From assembly GCA_963932465.1 (NCBI GenBank), contig OZ010786.1:532087073-532151072 (forward strand): a stretch of DNA of 64,000 bases, in the 5' to 3' direction. Below are positions 34,685 to 47,441 of this stretch, piece by piece. A program made the position numbers and the translations under genes. The notes below the pieces were generated by a model. That model was not told the DNA's origin. It saw only the letters and a list, made by a program, of their open reading frames with translations, and made no database searches. This DNA comes from Maratus speciosus. Taxonomy: Eukaryota; Arthropoda; Arachnida; Araneae; Salticidae. Each line of letters opens with the position of its first letter. Within the stretch, counting starts at the first letter, position 1.

Positions 34685-34850
34685 AGTGGTGCAGTTGGTA
34701 GAATGATGGAGCGCTATAGCCCAAGCTAGAACCCGGTTTCGAGCTCTAGCTCTAATACATTTTCACCCTGTTTGCTATTTGTCAAGTTAGCGATGCAAAA
34801 TAGAATAGTCAGTATATTTATTTTTCTCTTTTGTAAAATAATTAAATCTA
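34685..34850 (+). repeat. tRNA-derived SINE (plus)
   Basis: Box A-like gtggtgcagttggtagaatg and box B-like cggtttcgagctc (one base longer than consensus) precede a body with agttagcgatgcaaaata, matching the body of the minus-strand copy. Confidence 0.55.
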
Positions 34851-35102
34851 AACACATGTACAGTTGTTTGTACAACAAGAACGATATTTTCTTTTAACAG
34901 GAATTCAAACGCTCTGTTAAATCAATATTTATATCACTACGCAAATGAGTACAAAGATCCCCTTAATTAAGATGAAGGGAAATTGTAATAAAAAATTGTC
35001 AAAGTCTAACTTTTATATTCCTGTAGACTGCCTATTGCTGTTAATTAACTCCTACAAAAAACATCCAGACTCTCTTGCGCAAAGATGATAAATTACTGTT
35101 AA

Positions 35103-35813
35103 TGGGGTCCGGGACACAAAAATCTTCAAATTTCGTAAAAACACTTTATTTCATTTTAAATTTCACTTTTTTCCCTGCTTTAAATTACTTTTAAATCATG
35201 TTTTGATCTTAATTAGAACAAGAATTATTAATTTTTTTTCTTTTTTGTTTGTTTTCAAAAGCTAGGTTTCAAGTAATGACTGTCGTGGAAATGCTTTCTT
35301 GTAAAAATGCGTTTTTCTTCATGGTGGTTTTTTTCAAAATTTCTCGCATTTAAATTCTTATAAGTCAAGAACCGTTAAGGATAAATGGTTCAAACTCGGA
35401 ACATGTCTTTTTCAATTGTTTTACTTTAATTTTGATTTAGCATATTTGTAAAAAATACTTACTTTTGAAGATACTATTTAAAAAAATAGTTGCACCATTT
35501 TTTGCGTTAAATAGTTTTAATTTTCTTAAAAAAAATAATATTTTTAAAAATGCTGAATCTAAATTAAAACTTATATATTTTTGCTTATTTAAATGAAAAA
35601 AAAAAATAAATTCTATGAATAATATTTCGAGTTATAACGATTTTAAATTACCCCACTTTTTTAATAAATTTTAAATAAAAAAAAATTAAATATCAGAAGA
35701 TTTACCATGTCCATGTGATTTTGTTTACAAATGATATGATTTGCCATAACAAAAAAATTCAGAATTTTAACTCAATAAATAAAAATTATTTGAAAATGTG
35801 TCCCAGACCTCCC
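35103..35813. mobile_element. TTAA-flanked MITE, 711 bp
   Basis: TTAA at 35099-35102 and 35814-35817. The inverted ends are tggggtccgggacacaaaaa and (reverse) gggaggtctgggacacattt. The interior is very A/T-rich with no coding. Its ends resemble those at 42038-42602, suggesting one piggyBac-type MITE family (inference). Confidence 0.8.
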
Positions 35814-35817
35814 TTAA

Positions 35818-36400
35818 TAAACAATAAATATTCGAAAAGACACAGCTATGACATACAATGAAATCGTTATAATCGAAAATTGGTGGATTTATAACAAACA
35901 ACATTCATTAGTATCATATTTAAGAATAAGTAAAAAAGTAAAAAAAAGTAAAAATAAGCAAATTTTATAGAAAAGTTAAAGGAATAGAAGTGCATTTATC
36001 ATCATATAAAAAAGAACTCTTGTATTTTATTATCTAAAACTAATTAAATAACACTAAAAAAGTTCTGTATCATATTTTCTATATTTTGTTACATATAAAG
36101 AGTGTCTACAAATTAGTTGGCCAATTTCGAAAGTTAAGAACTTCCGATATATTAAATGAAATTAACTAGTTCAAACCCAGGCTATTAGTAATTTTTACGA
36201 AGTTTATTTATAGATGGCTGCCGGAAGACAGAATTCCCACGCATCACTGTGCAAAGAGGGTCATCTGAAAGTTGTGGGAACTTCTGGGTGCGCCCGGGGA
36301 AACACCCTCTTGTTACACTCTGTGAAAGTGGTTCTATACTCACGGCAGGTGACGGAGATTAGAAGTGTGAAATGACATACATGTACTTCAGTTAAAGTAG
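35818..36400. other. Unassigned DNA
   Basis: AT-rich up to about 36100, then GC-richer. The GC-richer part may be the 3' untranslated region of the adjoining minus-strand retrotransposon, but no poly-A or duplication was fixed. Confidence 0.35.
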
Positions 36401-36439
36401 AGAGGTATGTTAAGTGTTTATACATGTTTTTCAGTTTCT

Positions 36440-37612
36440 TCTTAAGAATTGGCGGTTGATCATATTAGTGAGACATTTTTAGGAGGGTTTTGAAAATATC
36501 TGAGATGTCATTGGATTGTTAGTGTGCAGTAAAAATATGGGTGTCGCGCTGTACCTTGTTCACTGCACTCTCATTGGTCTGAAGACGCATAATGGCATTT
36601 ATAAAGGTACTGGCGAAAGGGACCATGACCAGTAAGAAAAGCTGTATTGTTGGGAGTGAGGTGGATTAGTGTTTAGGAGACTTTTGTGATTATAGTATAT
36701 GTGTGTCGGCCTTTTGTTAAATTGGCACATTGTGTCTGCCGGTCTTTCAGAATATTTGTTTCTAAAGAATGTTTGTTATAGCTAGGTGGAAGTGGAACGT
36801 AATGGTCTATTTTGAGTTTTCTTGTGGCTTCTTTTGTGGTATGTGCGCCGGAGACCTGCTTCAGGGAGCGCTAGTACTGTCAGGAACTCGACAAAGGCTC
36901 TAACGCGAGAACGGGCGAGTCTCAGGAATGCAGATGCAAATGAGCTAGCAGGTAAGATTGTTTAGGTTCATCAGTAAGCGAAAAATTTCGGTCCAACTGA
37001 CGGAGTATTCTTGAGCGGAGTAAGATAGTCTTGAACCAAATTTCTGTGCTGATGTTTGGGTACATAAGGTTCCACGACACTGTGCGTGTGCAGAAGAAAT
37101 AGAAATGATCAGGGGGCCCAAAAGCAGGCAAGTCCTGAATGAACCATCACCGGACAGGAAAGCGGGTGTGGGATGGGAGAAAGGTAAGGGATTACGTGAG
37201 AATTTGGGGATTAGGGAATATGTATGTCTGCCTTTATTTCAGACATCCCAGTAGAGATGCCAGTCTAAAAGTATTTTCCTTTTAGAGAAGCAAAGAACGT
37301 GAGATGGTGGAATAAGAAGAGATGTTAGATGTCTCCATGGCTAGTGTGCCAGCCAGCTCATTGCTAACTAAGCGTATGTGAACGGTGACATCCCCGAATC
37401 AGAACCTGTGTAGCAGAAATTTTAAAGTGAATTTCACTTTAAGAACTGGAAGATGTTTAGACCTATATGCGAAGATTGCTTGCACGCTGGAAAGACTGTC
37501 AGTATAAAGGTTGAGGATAGGGAAAAATCCTCCATCTTCCCCGTAAGATTGAAAATAGTTCCACATGGAACACTGAATTATCGTCTCCAATACTGCAAGC
37601 TCACTGATGTGT
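36440..37612 (-). pseudogene. Non-LTR retrotransposon ORF2 C-terminus (RNase H and tail)
   Basis: Starting at the high end, the minus strand reads ELAVLETIIQCSMWNYF, then ILNLYTDSLSSVQAIFAYRS and, across stops, VTVHIRLVSNELAGTLAMET. This is the RNase H pattern (TDS...ALQAI, later HVGI.GNE.AD.LAKE), with the aspartate of TDSLSS kept. Farther on, after decayed sequence, comes LTGHGPFRQYLYKCHYASSD with a Cys-poor continuation, the LTGHG.F..YL post-RNase H region typical of R1/Jockey-type elements. Reverse transcriptase and endonuclease are missing, as in a 5'-truncated insertion. The left edge of the coding stretch is approximate. Confidence 0.75.
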
Positions 37613-37752
37613 CTTTATGATAAAGCACATTTTGACGTTTCTTAATTACATTGAAAAAACAATTAAAGAACATTATATATCCGTCTCTATCACGTGCGAT
37701 TACACGCACGTTCTGGCAGACGTACTTGTACAAATTCACAGCACATACCAAC

Positions 37753-37813
<61 letters not shown>

Positions 37814-39250
37814 TTATATGTGTGAGAATGTATGCTCATATACATTAACATAGAATGTAGATACATATTTTTAAAGTGTAATCACATGCATAACGTCCGG
37901 AACTTTTCGTTTCTTTTTATCATGGTGTGATAATAACGTCAGCATTTTATTTTACGGGTTACAATCAGGTTTTATTTTATTAAAAACTCGTTTAATTTAT
38001 GGCCGAATAAAATAATAAATGCGTGGCGTCTGTACAAAACAGAAAATAAATAAATACATGATCCCATAGTGAATATTCTAATAAATTAGGTTACCAATGC
38101 ATTAATATGTACAAATTTAGTTATAAGAAATATAACAAAATTTAGAAATAGCATTTTATATCAGATATATGTATATTATTTAATTTCTTTTATTAATTTA
38201 TTCTTTCATTATTGCAATAATCAGAATATGTTTCATCAATTAATAATTTGTCGTTGCCTTTCGGGAATTCAATAAACCTTGGAATGGAATATGATGTATT
38301 TTAAAATGTTTAAACTTATTTTTGGATATTAATTTCCAGTTACGATTTATAGCATTAGATAAGATTTAGATTAGATAAAACTTAACCGTATTCATATATA
38401 TATATATATATGTTTTTATTATTCTGGAACATAAATATTTCTGAAACTTTCTTAAATAGAAAGTTTCCGTTAAAGAACATTTTTCAAATCTCTAAATATA
38501 GCATAATTTTTATTTAAGATGATTCGAAGTCCGATTTTCGATATATGATATTAAAAAATTAAACTAGTGTATTCAAAAATCTAAAGCAATAGATTCAAAC
38601 TAAGTAACCTTTCACGATGTAATTGGAATTAGTTAACACAATTTTTAAATTGGGAATATATAGTAATAAAGATTTTTGTTTAATATTTCAAATTGACATT
38701 AAAATTTTTGTATGTTTTCTCCATCAGTATATACATATATTCTACTATCTTTTGAACATATACCAATGAAAAATGCCTGAAAATTGTTTAAAATAAACAA
38801 GCATTACAAAGTATTTTAGTAAAAAGTGATGAGGATAAAAATACAATTATGTATAGTATTCTCATAAACGAATAATGATTTAATTTTCTTGTAAAATTTC
38901 ACTCAGATGCATTAGACTTATACATTTGTATCTGATTACAAATCTAGTATATTTCAAATGATATATATCATAATTTTAATATATGTATATCAGAAAACTA
39001 CAATAATTTTCAACAATAAAAAGCGTTTAAAAATGTGACATATAGATATTGCGTATACTTAGATTGGATTTTTTTCTCCGAACTACTGCAACCAATATTC
39101 AAAAGCATAAGGGGAATCATCAGGAATCACAATAAAACAAGTGAGAAAAATCTACAAGCATTAGATCGGTGATAATGGTAGGTTCGCCACGTTTTTGCCA
39201 AAATCACTTCGATCGATCGCATTTTATCTCTCGTCACTACTATCTCAACA
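37613..39250. other. AT-rich DNA with CA/TA compound microsatellite
   Basis: A CA run (about 37754-37780) merges into a TA run (to about 37811). The overlapping His-Thr and Ile-Tyr repeat frames are products of it, not genes. The rest is featureless A/T-rich sequence. Confidence 0.6.
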
Positions 39251-39254
39251 TATA

Positions 39255-39950
39255 TAATAAGAGAGATCATCTGACTGACTGATTTGCTGACTCATCAATA
39301 CAGAGCTGAATCGACCAAAGCCAGGATCGCAAATTCAACAGTAGCAGCAGCTTTAGTAAGCGTAAAATTCAGAAAAAAAATCTACTAAAGAATAGCCAAG
39401 CAGTTTTTAGCGATATTAGAAATTTTACCACTAAGGCGGAAAATATGGGGTTGAATGTTTTAGGGCATTTCACCAGATTCCATGCGCAGTTTTAGGTATT
39501 AGCATGAAATACAGCATAATATATCTACCCCCCCCCCCTTAAAACAATTAAACGCGAATATCAGCGATTTAAAAATTCATCTAAAACTGGGTTACATGAG
39601 AAATCCAGTGTTTTAAGTCATTTCGCCATATCTCAGCTGCAGTTTCAGATAGGAGCAAAAAATACAGCTAAGCCAATTTACTAAAAAATTGTTAAAGACG
39701 TGTTTCAGAGATTTTAGAGCGTTTAGTGATTTCGTAGCTAAGAACGTCTATGAACCCGATTACCGAAAATTAGACAAATAAGAGATCTATTGTTGATTTT
39801 TTATTAGATATTTTACGCAAGACATGTTTCCTAGGATTTTTTTTTTTCAGAATACATGTAGGTGTATACGAATTAGAGTTTCGCTAAGTGCTACGCCATT
39901 TGGTTGTTGTTTTATATATTCTCAGAGAAATCTTACATCTTTATGTTACT
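39255..39950 (+). repeat. Probable interspersed repeat
   Basis: Contains catctgactgactgatttgc followed by tgactcatcaatacagagct, a phrase that recurs in many arthropod interspersed repeats (recollection), and a C-run (about 39530-39538). There is no second copy in the window, so boundaries are unknown. Confidence 0.35.
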
Positions 39951-40720
39951 CGTGCCAAAGAAAGTGCATATTCTCATTTTAAAGCCAAGGTTATTTCTAT
40001 GATTGCGTGAAATTAACATATTTTCCTGATTGTCCTTTTCTTATTTATGTATGGGAATGTAATGACCCCCGTTATTGTGATAACCAATATTATTTCATTA
40101 TATTTATTTTACATATTAGGCCCCCATTGTTAGCATGCGCAAAGATATGGTTAGTTCTGCTAGTTTTATATATATAAAAAATTTATGTGCTCTTCGCATA
40201 GGACTCTATTTTGTAATTTTCCTGTGATGGAAAATCTGTTATAACTCCGGTATTTTTAATTTAAACCCTATCATTGACACAAATTGACTAAAATTATAAT
40301 TGTCACTCTTGTAAAATATCATTTTGCAAATGTGTTAGAATGATTAGGGTTTTGTTTACACTAATTTTGAAAATTATCTTGAATCAGACAAGAGATATAC
40401 GTCGTCTTCTTCATGTATTCTTTCACAAACCTCGCAAAAGCTGAAGAATCAAATAGAATATTTCGCCTTAAGTTTCATCAATTAGGAATTAAATTTAATT
40501 TCAAATTGATTTTTAAAGGATCGCAAAACACTTTAATAATTAAACTACATTTTTGGTTCTAAAAAGCGGGATTTATTTTCTATTTTTTACACACTCTTTT
40601 TAAACTGAACCTTGTTTTTGTATATAAAAGATGGGATTATGTATTCGATTTTTTAAACAAACTTCTTAAGTTGTCATAATTACAAAAATTACGTTTAATG
40701 GTGTGTTTCCGATGAAAAAA

Positions 40721-40767
<47 letters not shown>

Positions 40768-42030
40768 GCTTAATTACTAAGTAATCTAATAATGTTAAGG
40801 CTTTTTTCCAGTTAGCCCACCACAAGCAATAGATCACCAATTATTTTCTGTAACGCTTACATGTGTACTTGATTTGAAATAATAATGGATTGAATTGTGC
40901 GTTAGTAAACGATCATCAAAACATGCAACAATGAAACATTTTAAACATCTGAGCGGAATACCCATATTTTCAAAGCTGCCATAGGCGATTATTTTTATAT
41001 TCTGTCCGCAACACTATTTAAATTTAAAAAAAATGTAGCCTATTTCTGTAGCAAGTGTTGTCAAAGCGTATGTAAAAAAAATTTAGTTTAAAAATGTGTT
41101 GCGAAATTGAATTTAAAAATAGTCGCCGTGGAATCCCTGTATTTTTCCGAATCTCAAAAACAACTTTAATCTTTTTAGACAAAAATATTTTACATAGAAT
41201 TATATTTCAAGATGTATATCAAATGCAGGGGCATGAAGTGTATTTTAGAAAGAAACAGGTAATGAAAATTCTAATTAATATTGTTTTTATGAGCATTTTT
41301 ATAAAACTGCAGGAAAATCCTCAAGACGCTCGGAGGGTTTTAAACGTAACACTGGTAGAAAATTCATCATAAGAAAAAAACTTAATGTGTAATACTCATA
41401 TACATTTAGAAAAAAGCTTTTATCTATATATAGTTTAATACGTCTTAATAGTTACTTTGCGATTACACGTCAGGAAATCAATACACAAAACGTAAGAACA
41501 TGATCCACATTGTTTGTTCCGTTACACTAGTTAAAGTACAAAGAGAGCAAAAATTGTATTTATTTTTTATAAATTTACTTACTTGTGTCTTCTACAAGAA
41601 GTAAACAAACAACACTGAATTTTTCATAATCTAGTACAGTACCCATGCCAAATTAACGTATTGTAAAGGAGAGCACATGAATCGTATTACAAAAATATTG
41701 TATGATTTTCAACATCAACATTGAATGCCTATAAAAGAGGGTTTTTATTAAACTATTTTTTACTGTCATACTTATTAATCTGTGAACACATGAAATTGTA
41801 GGTTTGACTGCTATCCTGACGACGGGTATGGAAATTAAGTCCGAAATTGTTTCAGGTACGGACTTGAGCTCGGGCTGAACCCGTCTCATCTCTAATGCAG
41901 ATGCATAAAGACTGGAAACAGAAGCTTATTCTTTGAATGTCGTTTAATTTATGATTTATTATAACCTACTTAGCTGATTATCTGGAATTTTCATTAAGGA
42001 GACATACTTTTTTTATTCTTTTCAAATCGC
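39951..42030. other. Unassigned DNA with 40-bp T-run
   Basis: A T-run lies at 40725-40764. A 92-codon plus-strand frame (41094-41372, MCCEIEFKNSRRGIPVFF..) and a 78-codon minus-strand frame (41653-41889) are present. Neither shows a motif I recognise, and the A/T composition predicts such frames by chance. Confidence 0.4.
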
Positions 42031-42037
42031 ACGTTAA

Positions 42038-42602
42038 GGGGACAGGGAAAGCCCTATCTCCGCCGTGTTAGATTCACCAAATTTATGTACCCTTTTCTCA
42101 GAAATGGTGAAAGACAGAGGTCTAGATTTTTTAGAGATGTTGGAATAACATGTTTTACGTATTTTAACAGACCATTTTCTTTCTAAGTGAAACGAAAAAT
42201 TAATTATTAATTATTTGTCGAAAGTCATTTTTAAATTATCATTTTTTGTAAGATTTCACTGCCTAAAATAAATAATTCTCAACGAATCATTAAATCCCTG
42301 TGTCAAAGTATACAATATAACATAATATAAGTATTAAAAAAATCTGAGTTCTTAAGTTTAATAAATTTTGAAAAAAAGGACATAAACATGAAAAATCCTA
42401 GTTTTGAGAAAAAGTCAATTAAAGATTTAAATGGTCTTGAAGCTGTGATGTACTCTTAAAAAGAATGAAAAATTTCAACTCTTATTTTTTTATATATAAA
42501 AACACGTGTGACACATCATTGGAAAGATAAAATTTTAAACTATTTAATGATATAATAAAGTGAAAATCAATTTTTTTGTTGAATTTTGCTTTCCCGGTCC
42601 CC
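42038..42602. mobile_element. TTAA-flanked MITE, 565 bp
   Basis: Inverted ends ggggacagggaaagc and gctttcccggtcccc differ by one base and lie directly inside TTAA at 42034-42037 and 42603-42606. No transposase. TTAA and the short GC-rich TIR point to the piggyBac group. Confidence 0.9.
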
Positions 42603-42606
42603 TTAA

Positions 42607-43177
42607 ATGTTATCCAATTGCACATTATATCAATTATGTCATATATTTAACGCACAAGACATAAAAAAATGGGAAAAATATAAGGAACTTTCTTGAATAT
42701 TTTAACTGTTAAAAAGAACGTTTAAAATGTCCCAACATTACTCTATATCAATTAAAATCCTCAATACCTTTTATGCAAGTTTGATTTACATATACAAAAA
42801 ATACTGTTCATTGAATTTTATATATTTGAATATAATTGTAGGAAAAAATATTTTCTAAATTTTATGAAATTTTCAGCTTTTGCATCGTATTTCTTCATTT
42901 AACTACATTTAACTTTTCCAATTATATTTAGTTTTAGAAACTACGCACAGTTTTATTTACATATGTAAACAAAACTGGCAAGAAAAAAAAATGGGGATTT
43001 TAATTGATATGGAGTGAGGTTGGGATACGTTGTAAGTTATTCATATATCTTAAAACAATCAGGAAAATTCCCTTTTTTAAACCAGATATTCTTTTTTAAA
43101 TTTCTTGTGTGATACATATATGCCATAATTCAAGCAGTGTTAAAAATCAAACCCTTGAATACTATTTAAGGCGCAAT

Positions 43178-43218
<41 letters not shown>

Positions 43219-43801
43219 ATGTGAAGATCCCTTGTCACCTTAAAAATTAAATATTTTTTAGAAGAGAAAAATATGATTATTTTTAAAATTTGGAAACTCT
43301 GAATGCTTAAATTACACAAATAATCCTAATCACATTTTCTGAAATATACATTTAATTATTTTATAAAGCGATAATGATTTAAGAATACTAACTTTTCAAA
43401 AAAAAGAAAAAAAAACTGTTTGAATATTTTATACCAAGAAATATTCTTCGTCTATTCATTTATTTATTTATGTTAATTCAATTTTTCTTTAACTTGGAAA
43501 CATATAACATTCAAAACAAATACGAACACATGCTTTATCAAACATTTTCCTTGAACTTTCTTTCTTTACGCAAGAACAAGTATGTTTACTTAAAGAATTA
43601 GTGTAAATTCCGTTTAAGCTCTTTCTAAGAGAAATATCCTTCTAAGTTTTAGAAAAGTTTATGAAAAAAAAAGGATATAGTCATCTAAATAGGATCCAGC
43701 ATAATCTTAATTTTATTACTGAAGACGCTATTTTAAATGTTATTTTTCGATTAAGTATAAAAAAATAATAATTAAAAATCTCGATATAATTTAAATGAAT
43801 T

Positions 43802-43843
<42 letters not shown>

Positions 43844-43940
43844 TTTATCTAAGTTTACTAAGCACATATGAATGTACTTGATATTTTATATTTAATTTAC
43901 TGCATATTACAGTGTATAACGAGGAGATAAACCTTCAGAT
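42607..43940. other. Unassigned AT-rich DNA, TA and A runs
   Basis: A TA microsatellite lies at about 43181-43213 and a 35-bp A-run at 43806-43840. Nothing else is recognised. Confidence 0.5.
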
Positions 43941-43949
43941 TTCAGTATT

Positions 43950-44869
43950 TCGGATCCAATGTTAATCTGTAGTATTAGGGGGACATTATTCTTTGCACAG
44001 AGATGCTCATCATGTATTTTCTTCATTATTAATCATAAGTTTTGGATGGGATTAAGGTCTGGTCAGTTTGGGGGCGAAGGAAGTACCTTAATATTGCGTT
44101 GGCGGAACCATTTCTTAGTTGACACCGAGGTATGCGGTTATGCTAAATCTTGTTGAAAGATGAAACCATCTTCAAATAAATCTTCTGATGATGGAATCAT
44201 GTAATATTCCAAAATTTCTTGATTATTTGAGAGTTAACCTTTTCGTAGACGATGCATAACTTTCCGGGTCCTTCTGCACTCATGCAATCCCAAACCACGG
44301 CACTTGCAGCAAATTTGACGGAACGTTTAATGCATTTTCTTGTTTCATTTTTCAGACTCGAATACCTTGATTATCATATGAAACACAAAACATACTTTCA
44401 TCACTAAATAATATATTTTTCTAATCTTCTTTTCTACAAAACGTCTTGATTTACACCAATGCAATCTTATACGCTTTTGTTTTGCAGTCATGAGAAGTTT
44501 TGTTCTCGATACACGAGATTGAAACTTAAATTTATGGAGACGTTTTAATATTGTAGATGTAAAAACTTCAACTCCTTCTTCTTTTCATATTCGGTGCTTG
44601 AATCGTACACTTTTAAAATGGTTTTTCTTAACTATACGCTTCAGTTTCCTGCCATCTTTAGCAGATGTTTTTGGTTTTCAGCAATTATTTTCGAAATTTC
44701 GGAAATTATTTTGAAATATTACATTTTTTGAATATTGTGTTAGTACTTTACTAACGCTTGATTTCGAACAATGTAAATAATTCGCTATATAACATTGATT
44801 TTTATTGTGTCGATACAAATCAACCAAACGAAGATTAATAGGTTCAGGAATATCTCTCAAACGACTCAT
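43950..44869 (-). pseudogene. Tc1-like transposase pseudogene
   Basis: The minus-strand frame begins MSRLRDIPEPINLRLVDLYR, followed by NYLHCSKSSVSKVL, a helix-turn-helix of Tc1 type. After a stop comes KRLHKFKFQSRVSRTKLLMT and KRIRLHW, then LFSDESMFCVSYDNQGIRV (first catalytic Asp, as in FSDES). Next are DGFIFQQDLA with a stop and PHTS (second Asp, QQD), and KWFRQRNIKVLPSPPN, a stop, then PDLNPIQNL. In the family the last block is PDLNPIEN, so the third acidic residue is changed to Gln. The C-terminus beyond about 43955 is missing. Multiple stops and frame changes make it inactive. Terminal inverted repeats were not found. Confidence 0.85.
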
Positions 44870-45958
44870 TTTAAGACGAAAAAGCTAAGAAGCTGCAAAA
44901 AGAATTCTGATTTTAAATAAAATCGTCTGAATTTAATAAATGTTGCAACCAGTTATGAATTGTGTATAATTAAAGGAGAATTAATGTGAAATATTCTAAT
45001 ATTTTGAACCACTTGTATAATTGTTCTAGTATTTTGATTTTTCAAAATAATTTTTTTTTTTTTAAATTGAACTTTTCAAAAGTGATATTAATTTTAAGAT
45101 AATAAATAAGTTTAATCAACAATAAGTTCTTAATAAAAATATCGCTTTCACATTTCAACTAAAATACATTAAATTACCAAATAATATTTTCAGTTTGTAA
45201 AAAAAAAAAATATATAATAATAATTATTCTAACATTTTGAATATGAGCTGTACTTATCAAACATTTTAAAATTATTTAAGTGTAATAACTGTTGCTTTTC
45301 ATGACAGCTGAAAGCGATTTTATTGATAAATACATAGCAGGTTTGTTACATTACGAAGAAAAAAATTACTTTTTTTTGTCATTTTTATAATCGACGAAGA
45401 ACTCGCACATGTAAGATTCGATTAATTATATCAACAGTTCCCAGTAAACGTTATGGTATGCGGTATGACATTCAACATTCAGGAATTTCTACTTCTCTCA
45501 TAGAAAGACATTTTTTACCATTACCATGATACTTTATTTAACGATCTTTCATTAAAAAAATCATTCTTTAATTGTAACTATCAGTAAAATTTTAAACTGA
45601 GGTTTCATTTATGTTCATTTTGCTTCCAATTTTTAAAGTTAGTAAACATTAAAAAAAGTGTTTAGTGTATTAAAAATTATTTGTGATTGGTTTAATGTAA
45701 AAATTACAAATAAAATAACCACAAATAAAGTATTTTAAAAGGTGTCCCTTGACACCGGTATATCTAGCGTTAACATTATCGATTATGTTTTGTCTACGTA
45801 TGTTAATTTACCAAGAGCATGCTATACACATTTTTTTGAAAAACATTATGTAGGGAAGTAAAATGCCTCTTTAGAATTTCTTATATATGTTGAGTAAAAA
45901 TTAATTCAGTTGATTTTGATGGTCATTTCTTATAATGCACTGTTTGTTTTTCTAGTTA
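44870..45958. other. Unassigned AT-rich DNA
   Basis: May include the 5' flank and end of the Tc1-like copy: attttgaaccacttgtataa near 45001 and attctaacattttgaatatg near 45227 look like related short repeats. No certain boundary. Confidence 0.35.
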
Positions 45959-45964
45959 TATGTA

Positions 45965-47040
45965 CAGTCGTGGAAAAAACAAAGTAAACACCCCCTACTA
46001 ACTCCTCAACAAATTATCGTAGAAGAAAGTTACTGTACCGAACGGTTGGAAATAAAGTCTACTTTTAAATGATGTGTATAAAATTTTCTTAGGGGTCCAC
46101 CTACATATTAAAACGAACCATAACTTTGTTTTTTTCAATAGCAGTACCCAATTCTGACAGCATAAATGAACTCTGCACCCTTCAATTAGACTAAAAACGA
46201 ATTTTTATGCAATTCGTACCATAAGTTTCTGAGAAATTAATTATTTTAAAACGAGTGTATTTTAAGGGCTGTATCCAAACTGAAGTTCCGTACTGGATTG
46301 TTAACCGAGAGAGCCACTTCCTTGATCAAGGCACCTTAAGCGCCACTCAAGGAGTCAATGAAGCGTGTTAGATTACAGAATAGCAGAATAAATTTCAAAA
46401 TGTCTACTCACTTCCATCATAGACGGCCCCTTAAACCATCATTTTGCCGTTTTTTAAGCATAATTTGAAAACTACTTGTGAAATTTTTGATGAAAATGAA
46501 TGTGAAATTTTTGAATTTCCATAAAGCAGGACTTAATAAATCTAAATCCATCAAAAAAATTGTAGGTTGCAATTCATAATTTTTTCGAATATTAATTTCA
46601 TAATTCATATCATAAAATTATAAAAATTGCAAATTCAGCTTATTTATGTTTGGGTATATCAGTATTATTACCACAAAAAAAATTAGCACATTAGGAGCAT
46701 AATTTCGGGAGATATAAATAAAAATATGAAAATATAATTTAACATTAGAAGCACTAAATTTTGAATGTTTATAATTCAAAAACTTATCATTCAAATGACT
46801 TGAAATTTGGTGTCTAGGCATAGTTTGAACCGAAGATTTGAAATATCTCGTTAAAATTGGGTATTGCTATTGAAAAAAATGAAGTTAGGATTCGTTTTAA
46901 TATGTAGATGACATCCTAAGAAAATTTTATATACATCATTTAAAGTAGACTTTATTTCCAATCATTCGGTACCAGTAACTTTCTTCTATGATGATTTGTT
47001 GAGGAGTTAGTAGGGGGTGTTTACTTTTTTTCCACGACTG
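45965..47040 (-). mobile_element. TA-flanked long-TIR element, copy 2, 1076 bp
   Basis: Begins cagtcgtggaaaaaacaaag after TA (45963-45964) and ends ttttttccacgactg before TA (47041-47042). The arms match for about 200 bp, including acaccccctactaactcctc. It lies in the opposite orientation to the copy at 29210-30409 and shares its interior. No DDE transposase motif is present; the 67-codon minus-strand frame (46618-46821) is similar to the frame in copy 1. A non-autonomous Tc1/mariner element is inferred. Confidence 0.9.
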
Positions 47041-47441
47041 TACATAAAAAGATATGTACGCATATGTGGATAAAGTACGTTTTGTGTAGGACAGTGTTAA
47101 AAAAAATAATTGTGATTTTGTGTGGTGCAAATAACAATATTTGTCGAAACCAGTAAAAAATATTTAAATCGTTTAAATTTGCAGACTTTTAAATAATAAG
47201 TGGTACAATAATTATCCATGTCTTATGACCGAACATGACTCTTTAGAGGGCACTCGAATATATACGAGTATATATATTATATACAAACATATATATACTG
47301 AAGTGTCGTTGAATTCAGGATAAGCGATGCTATAGAAATTTTGTAGTGTTGCGCATAATATCTGTGCCCGTGAGTGCCCTGTATAGCTGCATATATAGAT
47401 AGCATTTTGGCTGTTGTGAATCAGTCATTTCAACCGCCACT

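Noticed and set aside
37617..37853. Frames rich in His-Thr and Ile-Tyr
   Set aside because: Translation of the CA/TA compound microsatellite.
41094..41372. 92-codon frame as a host gene
   Set aside because: No motif, A/T-driven composition, no splice or promoter context that could be supported.
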